From assembly GCA_026874595.1 (NCBI GenBank), contig CM049314.1:69328300-69392299 (forward strand): a DNA stretch of 64,000 nucleotides. The letters run 5' to 3'. Both the position numbers and the translations under genes were made by a program. Under the pieces are notes generated by a model, which was not told the origin of the DNA, searched no databases, and was given only the letters and a program-made list of their open reading frames with translations. This document shows, one piece after another, positions 44,095 through 57,237 of the stretch. Numbering within the stretch: the stretch's first letter is position 1; every line of letters begins with the position of its first letter. The DNA comes from Sipunculus nudus. Taxonomy: Eukaryota; Annelida; Sipuncula; Golfingiida; Sipunculidae.

Positions 44095-47000
44095 TTTTAT
44101 CAGCTCAACTGACAATAAGTCATCTGAGCTATAGTCTTGGTCCGTCGTCCAGCCGTCCGTTAACAGGGCAAGTTTTAAAACTGTTGGACCTTCGAATCCA
44201 ACATTTTGCATACAGTTAGATGTCCCCAAAATCTCCTTCCATACCGAAAATTGGGTTACTAGGACTTCATTTCTCCGAGATATTAAGAAAAAACTCAAAT
44301 TTTCAATTAAAACCCCACTGTTACACTTCAAGGCTGCTTAATATAAAAACCACTGATCTGTTTTTTTTTTCATATTTCAAATACATATTCCTCCATATAT
44401 TTCTTATATACATACTAGAAATTATATCAGTATTGCTTAATTTCTTTAAGTTATGGACCGGAACATTATGTACTTTATAAAAAATCAGGAAATATATTTA
44501 CTCACTTAACATGAGAACTGCTGAAGCTAGAGACTTTTTCCAGGGATATAACTTATTAAATCAAGATTCAATTGTATAATGAAAATAAGTTCTGAATTTT
44601 GAATTTTTTTAAGTTATTAGTATAGATATAAAATCAGTGCCTTAAATTTTGCACAAATTTTACCATGGCATGTTTTTTCCTGTAACTGCTGTGGATTTAT
44701 TTTTACAGCATGTTTTCATAAACATTTCATCTGTTAACATAAAAAATTTGAAACCAGTTGATCAAAAACTGTAGATATTATTAAAGTTTTGAAGCACCAT
44801 AACAAGTATTGTTTACATCAAGCAAGTGTTACGCGATTTGTTAGAGCTCAGCTCCCAATCTTCCCAGGCCAGCTCTCAGCTCCCAAAATTTGGCATATAG
44901 TTAGATGTCCCCGAAATCCCCTGCCAGGCCATGAATTTGGTCACTAGGACTTTATTTCTTCGAGATATTACGGAAAAACTTTAATTTTCCATTAAAAAGC
45001 AATTGTTACACTTCAAGATCTAATATCAAAACCCCTGATCTGAATTTGATCATATATAATATACATATTTTTCTATACATTCGCTATGCTCATGCCAGAA
45101 ATTATGTCATGTATTGCGTAATTGATTTAAGCTATGGGCCCAAACATAATGCACTGTAAAAAGTCAAGAAATATATTAACTCCCTTAAAATGAGAATTGC
45201 TGAAGCTAGAGATTTTTTTTTGTCAGGGATTTCAGGTCAAGCAAACGTATTCCAAATCTCATATTATCATATAACAATTGCCTATGAAAAAAAAATTAAT
45301 ATAGATTTTACATAAAATGAGCCCAATTCCAGGAGGAAAAACATTTTTTCTATCTATTTTTCCACTAAAAACACGAGGTTATGTGATTTGTTCAAAAACT
45401 ATGGGCACATCTATGAGCACTGTCAAATCGGCAGTGACGTCACACACTGGGAAATCCCCTGTGACTAAAAATTCTAGATCTAAGTAAAAGCACAGTATTT
45501 CCGCCTCTGTCAGTCCAAAATTTTCAGCAGAGAATAAAAACAACATGCATTACTAGATCTGAGTTGATGATAAAATTCAGTCCATGATGTCACGTGTACC
45601 AGCCAATCAAATCAGAGCAAAGTCTGGGATCTGGGTGAAACCCATCACACAACAAACGCACGTGGAATAGGTTAATTACTTAACCATAACATTATTTAAC
45701 CAGATTTATTTGTATACCCAAAATTTGTTCTGATTTTTTTTCAAATTTAATAAGTTTATAGCATAAATATAAAATCAGTACCTGAAATTTTGCTCAACAT
45801 TGACCATGGCACATTTGTTTCCTGTATGCACATGCTGAACTTTTAGGCAAATTATGCACGCTTGGGGCGGGGCATATACTTGGCATCCAGGCAGCTTATG
45901 GCTGGCCACAGTTGATCCAGGTGTCCATCCCAACTCATCTATTAGTTGTTTTGACCAACAACATAACATTTAACAATAAATTAATATTTTTTATTGGTTT
46001 TTAATATCAAAATATAAGATAATGAATAAAAAAGGAATTGGATATATGATTAGTAACAGGGAATCACCAATTACTGATGTTGTTAGAATCTGAATGGATG
46101 AATGAAAATGGATTCCAAATAACACCTTGCAGTCACCTATGGTATTTTTCATTTCAATTTTAATAATAAAAAACAATGAATTAAATTATATTATTCATTA
46201 CTAATCATTAGGAATCATATGAAGGAAATTAATGCTAGACAAAGATGAAGTTGATAATATTAATCTAGATTCTTACTGTGCATGTCTAGTGTGTAGATTG
46301 AGGTGAAATTAGTCCAAAGTGAATATATTAGTTTTGTTTTTTTAAATATCAATAAAAGCCATAAAACTAGGTACTTATGATCATTATTTAAATTTGTGAA
46401 TTTTGTATATTCTGGATTCTCAACATCTTTGTTTGGCTGAAAATGAATTAATACATGGTGCGAATACTTTGCAAATGTATTTGAATACGAATATGAATAT
46501 GTACTATATAATTTCATGCTTAAGAATAGGAATACAGGTAAAAATGAAAGAATTTGAATAAAAATGCAAATACTTTCAAAATGTATTCATGAATGCATTC
46601 ATGAATATATTCTGTAATATTAATTAAATAATGATTTATTTCAGTTATATTATTTAAAAAAATCATATTATTCTGTTATTATTTTAAATTAAAATTATAT
46701 TTGGCACAATATTTGTTATTAAATTTTAATAAATAGATAAATTCTTCTGTTATATGTGCTAGTGCTGCCCTTGGGTAGGGATAACCTGTAATTATTGAAT
46801 AACAGTTAACTCCTGTGTAAAATGCATAATTAACATGACTGATAATGCACAGGTTTTCAAATGCTTCTACTGCAATGTAGATAAAGTTATATGCCCAAGT
46901 CAAAACCTGTGTGACAATAGCACTCCTTTGGTAAATAATACAAATGACATCAATCCTCTTCCCTGTCTCCAGAGATACTATCAAAATCTTACATAAGCTA

Positions 47001-47119
47001 AATACCAACAACTCAATACAGCTTATATTACCACACAAAACCAGCATATGCCTCATTTCAAAATCATATTTTGTGATCATATATAACAGCTGAGCGCAGT
47101 GACCCGTGGGTACCTTGTT
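44095..47119 (+). repeat. Long repeat family R5 copy inserted in the Harbinger-like element
   Basis: It starts cagctcaactgacaataagt with catctgagctatagtc and ends gtgacccgtgggtaccttg. The flanking sequences (tgcgtgattaggttt on the left, gtgatgatcggtt on the right) are contiguous in copy 2 at about 48795-48850. Non-coding. Confidence 0.75.
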
Positions 47120-47420
47120 AATAAAATGTGATGATCGGTTACTCTATAATCTGTCAGATTAAATATATTAAACGGATAAAAGTACAGCATCACCAACACT
47201 GCCGCTGACCCAAAGAAAAAAGGGTGCAACAGATCCGGCCTCATGAACGGTATTGCTACATATTGGATTAACATGTAAACGTCAGGTATTACTGGGTGCG
47301 CTGGACTTGATATAGCACTGATCACACTTTTTCGGCTATTCGTTCCTGTCTTCCCTCATTTCCCCTTAATATGGGCTTTGTATTTATACATTCTCTTACC
47401 TTGCACCTTTATATTTTCTG
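47120..47420 (+). mobile_element. PIF/Harbinger-like element, copy 1, right part
   Basis: It is collinear with 48838-49130 of copy 2: tctgtcagattaaatatatt, aaagtacagcatc, tcatgaacg, ggcta ttc and the ttgggctt region. The terminal right end is not found, so the copy is 3'-truncated or diverged; 47421-48000 has nothing recognisable. Confidence 0.55.
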
Positions 47421-48003
47421 AAGGAGAACCTGTGATCGGGCCCAAAACTATCTGAAGAAAAAAAAATTTTTACGTGATGGATAGAGAAGGGCAGATAAAC
47501 AGATGATGATTGTCAGCCATGAGTTGTAAATATTGAATTTTTTTTTACTCAGGTAGCTCTTACGTATACATAAGCTTCACTTACTTGTTCAGAGTAACTC
47601 GTAACACAGTTGAAAGGATTGCTCAGCAAATTTGTGAAGCCATGTATGAAAGAATTATACATGATCAGTAATTCAAATCAAGCAGGAACAAATGGGCGTT
47701 TGCAAACATAAACCTGTTCGATCAGTCTTATGCTTAAGTCCTATTACAAATGTCATAACATTTCGCAGTGTAATTATTTGAATGGATGCTCCTTTATAAT
47801 GATTAATAAATTATAGGTCGTCTTTAAGGAATACATGAATATTGTATCGTTGGCAAAATCGGTCCTCTATTCTTATTAAAAAAACAGAAATATGTCATTA
47901 TACACCCATAATGAAAAAAAATTAAACTAACGTGCAGGAAATGAACTCTGACCCAACAAAAATAAACGAAATCGGCCGACTTTGTCACCTAGTTGCTCAC
48001 TAA

Positions 48004-49554
48004 AGCCGGGTGCTCACTACCCGATTTTATCAAGCGACATTATCGGGCGATTTTTTTGGCAAATTTTCTCAAAATCGGCTGAAAATCAGCTCGGTTTAGT
48101 TGGCCAATTTTTGGTGTCACATTTACCGACGCGCATGTTCCCACCTCTCGATTATCACCGAAGAAGTCTGTCTCATCATGGCGATCTGATACTGAGCTTG
48201 CTAGGAGAAAAACGAAAAGGAAATATTTGTTCTCTCCGGGTTTGTCAAAGAAATATCCTGTGTCGGAAGAGTGACTTGTGGGTTAAACCTTGGCTTGAGA
48301 GAAGTGAGGAACTAGTGGCATATAAACAATATACGCGAACTGAGACAGGAGGATGAACCGTCCTTCACATCAATTTAATGGTTTTCGCCGCATTCCTCAG
48401 GGGCGGGTCCAGGATTTAGGAAAAGAGGGGTCCAACCCAGAAGGACTAATAACAAAACCTAAAGAAAGATCCGCAGGTACGGAAAAGGTCCGAAAGGATT
48501 GGCCTTGAACAGTAAAACCCTTAAAACGATTGCGGCGGCTGATCTGCAGGATTTGGCAAAACCAAACGTCCAGCATCAGGATACTACATTTAGAAGGACT
48601 GTTTCACCAGAAACGAACTCTTATTTCGAAAATGACATTTTACTTACATGTTTGTGTGATTTCTAGGATTTCCTGTTTCTAGAAATTCAGAGAAGTGATA
48701 TGTATTCATCCATCCTGTATAAACCAGCCAACACTTTATCATCCTTTTTCAATTGACTGCTACACACGACAAACGCCAACAGCAGCAAATATTTTGCGTG
48801 ATTAGGTTTTAATTTTTATAATTAATTCCTGTAGACGTGTGATGATCAGTTATATATCTGGCGACTCTGTTATCTGTCAGATTAAATATATTAAAACGAA
48901 TTAAAGTACAGCATCGCCAATAATGCCGCCGACTCCGTGAAACAAGTGTACCAGAGATCCGTTCACATGAACGCTTTTGCCTATTGGGTTACCTGTAAAC
49001 ACCAGCGTGCGCTGGACTGGATATTGCATCAGTCAAAAGTTTTTGGCTATTCAGTCATGTCTTCTCTCATTTCCTTTTTACTTTGGGCTTATTTTTTTAT
49101 TTATACACTTGCTTCCCTGGCACCTTACTTTTTTGCTGACTTCAAGGAGCAAAGTGAGCCGCCGGCTTAAACGATTTCGGAAATCGACCGATTTTCTTTG
49201 ACATTGCATGCCAGACTCTTGGCGACGCCGATTTTTCAAGGCGACGCCGACAAAATCGCGTCGCCGGGACTGTCAAACTTCACGATAATGAAGTGTCCAC
49301 ATAGTGTGATAAGTACGTTGTATAACTGCAGCATATTTTCGTGTGCAGAGCATATATTGGGAAACTGCACAGGAAACGAAGCTGGCCCAGCCATATAACA
49401 GCACTTGACACTGCAGTGGACAGGGTAGGCTTTTGCCTACCATCCAGTGCGCATGCGTGGGGATGGGGGCAAGTAAACAATACCCAAGTCTCCTATACCC
49501 AAGTCGGGCGATCCTATGAATCGGCCAATAAAATCTGAATGTGAGCACCCGGCT
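48004..49554 (+). mobile_element. PIF/Harbinger-like DNA transposon, copy 2
   Basis: It has perfect 14 bp terminal inverted repeats AGCCGGGTGCTCAC (48004-48017 and 49541-49554), flanked on both sides by TAA (48001-48003, 49555-49557). A 3-bp TWA duplication is the signature of PIF/Harbinger elements. A degenerate coding trace RKRKGNICS ... DLWVKPWLERSEELVAYKQ (about 48205-48330) fits the N-terminus of a Harbinger transposase; the catalytic part is not recognisable, so it is non-autonomous. Additional end-like sequences (gtgagccgccggct at 49154, gtgagccaccggct at 49559) suggest nested or composite copies. Confidence 0.75.
48403..48640 (+). mobile_element. MITE-like sequence within the Harbinger-like copy 2
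   Basis: It starts aggggcgggtccaggattta with ccaacccagaaggactaata, as at 1163. It is also present in copy 1, partly expanded to G/C tracts, so it may be an integral part of this Harbinger family or an old shared insertion. Confidence 0.5.
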
Positions 49555-50159
49555 TAAGTGAGCCACCGGCTTAATCCTGCCGCCTACTGGCGATTTACAG
49601 TCTGCGATCGTTCACGACAACTAGCGACTGATAATTGGCGACCAGTCGCCGACAGTCTGCGACTACTTGCGACTGGCGTTCAGCGAACAGTCATAGACTC
49701 GAGATCACGGTGTTCCCGCGTTGTTTAGGCTATATCTGGAGATGATAACTTTGTGTAAGTACAAAATAGATTATAATAAGTATCCCAATATGAGACACAA
49801 TACACCAGAACAGCAAAATACCACGCCTATCTCCTCACGAGCCGGCCTTATAGTTTATGGTTTCGGTTGGGCTATTCGGGTGAAAATCTGGTTGTACGGA
49901 CACGGTGTTTGATTCCACTTCGCAGATTTCTTGCGATTTTAGTCGCATCGCATCACAACAAAATCGCAAGAAATTAGAGATCACCATACTTTGGTGGCAC
50001 ACTGCACTGATGACATGCCAAAAATCTTATAAATTTTCAGGAAATTCATTATGAGTTTTAACCAATACAGTTTTGAATTACATTCCCAGTAAAATCCACG
50101 CATATCTTGTGAGATCAGATGTCACAAGATATTGGACGGACGTATTATATGTACCATTT

Positions 50160-51045
50160 ACACGAAAGAAACAGATTGGTTAAATATATGACCAATTTAA
50201 TTGGTTAAGCCAGTTTTGGTTGTTTTAACCAAGATATTGTTTATCTTAACCAATGCATTGTTAAGGTACTAACCAAACCAGTTGGTTGTTTTGACCAATT
50301 TTTATTGGTTAACAGAATAAAAATACTGTATGTAGGTTTAACCAATATACTGGTCAATTGATAACCAAAATATTGGTTACTTTAGCACACATATATGACC
50401 AAATTGGTTGTTAGAGATGATATTGGTTGATTTAACCAACGCATTGGTCATTTTGACCAATTTTTATTGGTCGACCGATTGGTCAGTTTTAACATCATAC
50501 ACAAAGTGCTCCAAATCAAATACCAGAGACGCAAGCTTCACTGGCTAAGGGGCAAGACGTCGTATTGTATGCGAGCGGTCACAGGTTCGATTCCAAGACC
50601 GGGCGGAATTAGTGTTCCCCCTTGAAACCCACACCAGAGTAACCCGAAACTGAAGAAAACTCCCAATAAATCTGAAGAATAAAACAACTGAAAAGGGGAC
50701 TGAAAGTAGAAGGACACACATAAATGTATCCACATGTCTGACCAATTTGAATTTATTATTTGATTTAACCAATTTGTTTTGGTTGACCTCAACCAAAGTA
50801 CATTGGTTGAGAATAACCAAATTTTTTTGGTAAAACTGACCAATTTTGTTGGTTTAAATGACCAGCTGTGTTGGTTGCTCTGACCAATATATAGATTGAT
50901 TTGACCAATACCTGTTGTTTGATTACGACCAAAATAAATTGGTTGTTTTAAACAATAAATTGTTCGGACATATTTTGACCAATTAAATTGGTTGGAATCA
51001 ACCAATTTTTTGGTTGATTCAACCAATCTGTTTTTTGAGTGTAGG
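50160..51045. repeat. TTGGTT / AACCAA inverted-unit minisatellite
   Basis: Dense, irregular repetition of attggttgttttaaccaa-type units in both orientations, so most of the region can fold back on itself. It is interrupted by a SINE at about 50526-50690. Confidence 0.85.
50526..50690 (+). repeat. tRNA-derived SINE
   Basis: A-box-like tggctaaggggcaagacg, followed about 45 bp later by B-box-like caggttcgattcc, and then a non-tRNA body (cacaccagagtaacccgaaa). It interrupts the TTGGTT array. The minus-strand frame across it (50538-51227) is repeat translation. Confidence 0.65.
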
Positions 51046-51486
51046 GTTTTTTTCATGCTTCCACAGTGCGATGGATCTGTAGCTGTAATCTCCTGCTGTG
51101 TGTGATCACTTGATTTACATTCTCTGTATGCGGCCGTAGCGGCCAGCTGAAAACATAGTATATGCAAAACACTGTTTTGGCGGATACAAAAACACGTACT
51201 GTATATATACCAAGCTTTGATCAGCATCGGGAGCTATAAATACAATTAACCATTACAGTAAAAGTATGTGTAAACCTACTTAAAAAGGTACATGATAACC
51301 TGAAATTTCCATTTTAAATTGCTTTCTAAGGATATTTTTATTTGGACACGGACCAAGCTTAAGGGGTTATGAAATGAGGGAGTTCCCTGGTGGAATCAAC
51401 TTGCACGTGACAAGTCTGTATATGGGTGCAGAAGTCGGGAAAAGCATGCGGCATTGCAGTTTTTTCCGTGCGTCCTACACAAGCGT

Positions 51487-51538
<52 letters not shown>
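51487..51538. repeat. (TA)n microsatellite
   Basis: A pure TA run. Confidence 0.95.
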
Positions 51539-51544
<6 letters not shown>

Positions 51545-51604
51545 TTAGAATTATACAGACTTTGGTTCGATTTTTCTATTTCTGAGTTTACTATGAAGAT
51601 TAAA

Positions 51605-53006
51605 CAAGACCTACAGGCCTAATGCGAACCTGTGCATTGGGAAATACACCAGATATAATGCTTCAATGCTGGACCATTACTTCTCATGTATATGAACAAT
51701 GCAAGTACTAAACATTTTGAATAAGAAACAATTACACAAACATCACTGCTGAAATTCTGGCATGGATGCACACAACACAAAAATGATTGTAGCTGGCATC
51801 ACCAGTCTTGTATACGACGAAGCTATCAGAGATATATACATATGCCCAATTTCAGACTGATATATCAAACCCCTCCTGAGAAATAAGCAGGGACACACAT
51901 TGTGCAAAAATTATTGTAGGTGGCATCACCAGTCTTGTATATGACAAAGCTATTCGATATGTATAAATATGCCCAAATTCAGGCTGATATATCAAATTCC
52001 TCTGTAGAAATAAGCAGGCACGTACACTGTGCAAAAGTCATTGTAGGTGGCGACACCTGTCTCGTGAACGAGAAATCCATCAAAGACACATAGGGAGGTC
52101 AAAATATCAGGCCAATACATCAAACTTACCTTGAGTCTGATGCATGGGGCTGACCAGGCTTAGGTGAGAAAGGCAGTTGCCCCGAGTGAACTGTGACAAA
52201 TTTGCTTGCTCAGGCTACTGCACTGAGTGAACTCAGAACCTGCACCTGGCTAGACTGAGTGAACTTTTCACATTTACCTGGCTGTATTTAGTGAACTCTT
52301 GACCTGTTGCATAATCTGACACAGTTGGCAGTCTGCCAAAGCTATAAATAGATCCAGGCTGAACTTTGGTGCCAAATCTGATTCAGTGGGCAGTCTGCTA
52401 ACGCTATAAATAGAATGCAGCTACTGCACTGAGTGAACTCCTGACCTATACCTGGCGGCACTGAGTGAACTCTTGACCTGTTGCCTAATCTGATACAGTT
52501 GGCAGTCTGCCAAAGCTATAAATAGACCCAGACTGACCATTGGCCTGTTTCCCAAATCTGAAATAGTAGCCACACCAATGCATAAGCTCACAGATTTACT
52601 CCACATGCAGCCCTGAGGGGCATGACACCCATGAGGTGATCACATGCTTTGTGCTTGGCTGCACTGACTGAACTCTTGACCTATATCAGGCTGCACTGAA
52701 TGAACTCTGTAACTCAGCCAAAATTCAGCGAACTTGAACCATTCGAACAAACTTGAGAGAGATGATATAAAAGATTATTTCTGTGAAATATTGATCAATT
52801 TGGCTGAACCATTTCGCAGGAGAAGATTTTTAAAGGTTTTTTAGCCTTTTCTCTATAAAATCTATGAAAATGCACAGTTTTTCAGATGGCTATCTTTTTA
52901 CATTAAAATTCATGATGCTAGCTCCAGTCGTTTTCGAAATAGTATGGGTTAACGTACAGACGACGGACGCCGCCTCACCATCGCATTAGCTCACAGGTTC
53001 GCTAAA
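51605..53006 (-). repeat. Long repeat family R2, inverted copy
   Basis: It begins gacctacaggcctaatgcga and ends gctcacaggttcgctaaaaa, the reverse complements of the R2 end and start. The section 52190-52680 mirrors the subrepeats at 18560-18960. A ggtggcgacacc-type motif is at about 52047. Confidence 0.8.
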
Positions 53007-53329
53007 AATTACTACAGATGCAAATTGAATGAAAAATTATAATACAGATACATCTCACTGATGGCAAAATCTTGAATTAAGTTGAGTAAGATACCAATTA
53101 TTTATAATCCATGTACAGCCGTCTTTATATACCCACAGAGAGCTGTATACCTGTGATTGTAAACATTGCCTGGCATGAGGAATATCTAAAATCATAAATT
53201 TACATTGTTTTTAAATTTTAAAAAACATTCTTGTCAATATTAACTATAGATAACCTGAAATCTAAATGTTTAGAGGCATGATGTAACGGATCCTGATAAA
53301 CTGGTGCCAGGCTAGATGTATCTGCTTCA

Positions 53330-54352
53330 CACAGCTAACATATATGGTAAAATGACTCAATTCAGTCTTTATAATTCAGCCAAAATTCATTCTTTTGAAC
53401 CATAAAAGACAATTATTATAAGAATTATTCAGGGGATTATTCTTGTAAATATTAAACAAATTGGTCTCAGAGGCGTCAGTCAAAAAACGTTTTGCAGGTT
53501 TATAATCATTTAGGAAAATACAGCAAATTGGCTAAGTTAAGCTTCCCATAACTTAGCCAAAAATCACTGAACCAAGACCATTTGAACAAACTTGAATTAT
53601 CAACAGCTAAGGATAACTAATGTGTGAGATTTATGAATTTGGCCCAGTGTTTTTTGAGAAGAAGATCTTTGTAGCAACTGAGCTAAAATGGGCTGTTATG
53701 GCATATGACTAAATTCAGCTTCCCATAACTCAGCCAAAAGTCACTGAACTAAGACCATTTGAACAAACTTCAGAAAGCATTACCCTAGGATCATTTCTGT
53801 GCGATATTAAACAATTTGTCCATATGGTTTCAGAGAAGAAGTTTTTGTAGCCTTCAGTAGGATACGGGCACTGATGACCCCCATACAAAAAAAGGCCGAT
53901 GCAGGTGGCGCCACCAATACCTCAACTTCAGATATGCCTCATGTGACCAACATTGGCATAAAATTTGGTGATGATAGCTCCAGCCGTTTTTGAGTTTGTA
54001 ATTTTAGTATGCTTTTTTGGACAGATGACTAAATTCAACTTCCTGTAACTTGGCCAAAAATCACCGAACTTAAATCATTCGAACAAACTTGAGAGAGATT
54101 GTTACAGGAATCATTTCTGTGAAATATTGGACAATTTGTCTGAACAGTTTCGGAGGGGAAGATTTTTAAAGCTTTTTTACCTTTTTCCCTATAAAATCTA
54201 AGAAAATGCAGTTAGCCAAAAAAATAAGCAAAATCCGATAGAGTTTTTTAGATGACTAATTTTTCGCATAAAATTTCGTGATGCTAACTCTTGCCGTTTT
54301 TGCAAGATAATATGGGTTAACGTACAGACGACGGACGACAGACAGGTTCGCT
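53330..54352 (-). repeat. Long repeat family R2, second inverted copy
   Basis: It ends with cgtacagacgacggacg and caggttcgctgaaaat, the reverse complement of an R2 start. It contains gcaggtggcgccaccaatac (53902) and the aggggaagatttttaaagct module. The left edge is uncertain. Confidence 0.7.
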
Positions 54353-54403
54353 GAAAATGAGACTTGTTTTAGTATACATATATATTAATCTTTTCTGAAA
54401 ACG

Positions 54404-54447
<44 letters not shown>
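54404..54447. repeat. (TA)n microsatellite
   Basis: A pure TA run at the edge of the inverted R2 copy. Confidence 0.95.
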
Positions 54448-54449
<2 letters not shown>

Positions 54450-55932
54450 TTGGGTTCGCGAACACTTCATCGGTTTAACTTCTTTTATTCGAAAACTTGA
54501 GTATATACAAAAAAACTGTAACAAAAAGGTACAGAAACTTAATTCAACGTTCCTGTTGAACCAATATGGCAAATCAAATCATATACAATGTATTGTTATA
54601 GACAGACTGAATATATAATCAAATTTATTTAACCTTGCATGGTAATTAAAAAATACCTGTTATTTCATTTTGACACAATATGAAATATTTTTCGAATTGA
54701 GAAAACCGTATAAACATTGAACGACATTCATCTTGACTCCTGTACAAGTACATAGAACATGAACCAGCATAAACACTTATCCCGCCTGACCTAGGCCTAC
54801 TGGCAAGGTGAATCCCCGTAGTAATGTTATAGTGATATTAATACACCCTCTGCATGTTAGAGATATATAAACTTATGATTACGAACAGAAAAGTTATCAC
54901 AAGACTAACAACATTCACATCGACAATTTAAACCCTTATATTACCTGTCTGGTAAATACATGCATCACCATGCATAAATGCATTGAATATATAACCCGAC
55001 GTATATCCTTTATACCTAATAGGCCTATCATTCATACAGTATATCTCAATATCCACACAATACATCCAAACATATTGTCTAGATACCCGAAGTATTAGTT
55101 TTACATTTCTAACAGTTAAATCTATCCGATACATAAAAAAGACATAATCAAGATAAAATTGTAGCCTACTGTACTTACTCTAAGCATGACATTTGTAACA
55201 ACTACTATATATATAGTTTGCAGTTCACAAGTCTGTCTTGGTGCTCTCGTCAAAAATATTAATTTAATTGCTTGTTTGTCACTCTTCCTTCCTTCCGTTG
55301 ATATGAGTATTTGAATATTAAGTGAAACGGCTCAAATGCCGAAGTGTGAAACTTAAATTATAAATTAGAACTTAGTTGTCTAAAACTGATCTAACTATTT
55401 GTAACTACTATAAAGGCGACACATTTATGAATTTAACATCACTACAGCCTGAATGTAGCCTACTCGCACCCTCTCTGGCTGTGCATCGTCCTTCAATACA
55501 AGAAAACAATGTCCATTCAACGCTACAACCAATAAAACCCCGATTTTTTAAGGAGACACATAAGTATCCCTCTAATATATGAAAATATGAATCTACCAAG
55601 GTAAGTCCGAACTGTTGTTTCTCACGAACTTGCGACTTCTGTACCTGGGGCAGTAATAGCTAGGTTTGTCTGCACAAGCTAATTAAAATTATGTTACAAG
55701 TAGACCTTGGCCAACGACAAACTAATGACTTTATTGCTCCACCTTATGTTTCAGCAATAAAACTTTCATTGGTTAAAAGAGATAAGGTCGCTTGATGTGT
55801 CAAGCTGACCTTGGCGAGTGTATTTACAAACAATTCCATGGAAAAGGGTAGACCTTATCACACATATGAGGTATTTGTAAAGACTTATGTTATAATATTT
55901 TTAAATGGGTCACAAAAACAAAGAATATTATA

Positions 55933-55966
<34 letters not shown>

Positions 55967-56229
55967 CATCCGGGAAAGCGATATTTTCATATTAATAAAC
56001 TTATGTTAAACAGTTGGCCTAATCACGCAGGCCTGCGAATTATAACCCCAAACCTCGTGAGCATTAAATACTTATAATTAAATAAAATCTATAGAAATTT
56101 TGTTAAACACAATGTACATTGCAATGTAAAAAAGGTATAATGTTATTCTAAATTATCCTAGTGAACTTAATTATAATTTGGTCATAACGTTGGCTAAGTT
56201 GGATCCGCGCCTGATGCACATACTGATAG
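54448..56229. other. Mostly unique intergenic sequence
   Basis: No gene recognised. It includes an (ATT)n tract at 55935-55967. The frames at 54928-55134 and 55376-55599 have no family features. The GC-richer end may belong to the promoter region to the right. Confidence 0.45.
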
Positions 56230-56638
56230 GAAGTTAGGAACCCGAAATGGTGCTCATCGGTTTACCGCAGCCGATAAATATGGTGGCCAGACAGAGCGAG
56301 TGCGGAACTGTGGCTAACCCCAGCTGGCGGCCGAAATCGCCAGTCGCTAGGAGCTGGCGCCCGACATGGTCGGTCTTCGGCCGGCGGCCGATATGAACGC
56401 CGGTCGATATGGTCCTAAACCAACTTGTCAAGTTCGCTCTCTATCTTGATTGGAAAAGGAAACCACGACGGAACAACCAATCACAGACGAAGTTATAAAA
56501 GAACCCCTGAATCTTAGCACGCCTCTGATTGGCTAATGTTTCATCGGGTTTGTTTACGTCAACATGGAAACAGTGACAGGTTAACATTACGAGCAGGTGT
56601 TCAGAGAGGATATTGTAATTTCAGCATTCTCTTGAAAG
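56230..56638 (+). promoter_or_regulatory. Candidate promoter and 5'-UTR exon of the AKAP14-like gene
   Basis: A GC-rich block (56240-56410, with repeated gccggcggccga-type motifs) is followed by an inverted CCAAT at 56475-56481 region (accaatcac), TATAAAA at 56494-56500, attggctaat at 56528-56537 and an RFX X-box-like site at 56558-56571. A donor-like AAAG|GTGAGG at about 56638 could end a non-coding first exon that splices to 60656. This is inferred from position and motifs. Confidence 0.4.
56558..56571 (+). promoter_or_regulatory. RFX X-box-like site
   Basis: GTCAACATGGAAAC: the right half (ATGGAAAC) fits the X-box consensus (GTNRCC-N-RGYAAC, often GTTGCCATGGAAAC) well; the left half is imperfect. 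RFX factors drive ciliary genes, and AKAP14 is an axonemal protein in vertebrates. Confidence 0.35.
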
Positions 56639-56879
56639 GTGAGGGGACATCAGATAGTGAAATTTTGCTAGATATATGTCATTCAGTGTATACATCTTGT
56701 ATCAGGTTTCACTTAACGGCACACTCTGTAACTGTACTGTTTCAAGACCAAACTTTGGAATCATGGACATGGTTGTACACAAATAAAAAGAAATATATAC
56801 ACATGTACTGTCCATGGGGAAATTGAAATATTTTATTTTTATTGAAACAAATATTTGATTACGGCTACAAAAATTATAT

Positions 56880-57010
56880 ACACGTTGTATTACAGTTTTA
56901 TTATTATTATCAGTTTATTATTATTTTTATTATTACAATTATTATTATTACTACTACTAATAATAATAATATTAAAAGTTTTTTATTATTATCATTATTC
57001 ATTAAAATAT
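56880..57010. repeat. (TTA/ATT)n-rich tract
   Basis: Interrupted ttattattatt and ctactactaataataat runs; they give a spurious Leu/Ile-rich frame. Confidence 0.85.
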
Positions 57011-57237
57011 ATTAAATATATATATATTATTTATAAATCATATTTTCCCCAGTAGCATGCCATTATTTGTCCGATTCTTGGCATGTATTATGAAATGTTG
57101 CAACCAATATTTCTGCAAAGCCAGTTTGCCAATTTGCTTTACAGCAGCTAGGCTAATATAAACCATCCCATGTACAATTAAAATTGAACATCTGCAAGTT
57201 TGCAAAATATGTGTGATACAGTGGATATGCCTGGATA

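Noticed and set aside
50538-51227. 229-codon minus-strand frame, one of the longest in the window
   Set aside because: It reads through the TTGGTT/AACCAA array and a SINE; the recurring NQ/NW peptides reflect the repeat.
55811-56077. 88-codon frame with a Tyr run
   Set aside because: The Tyr run is the (ATT)n tract; no family features.
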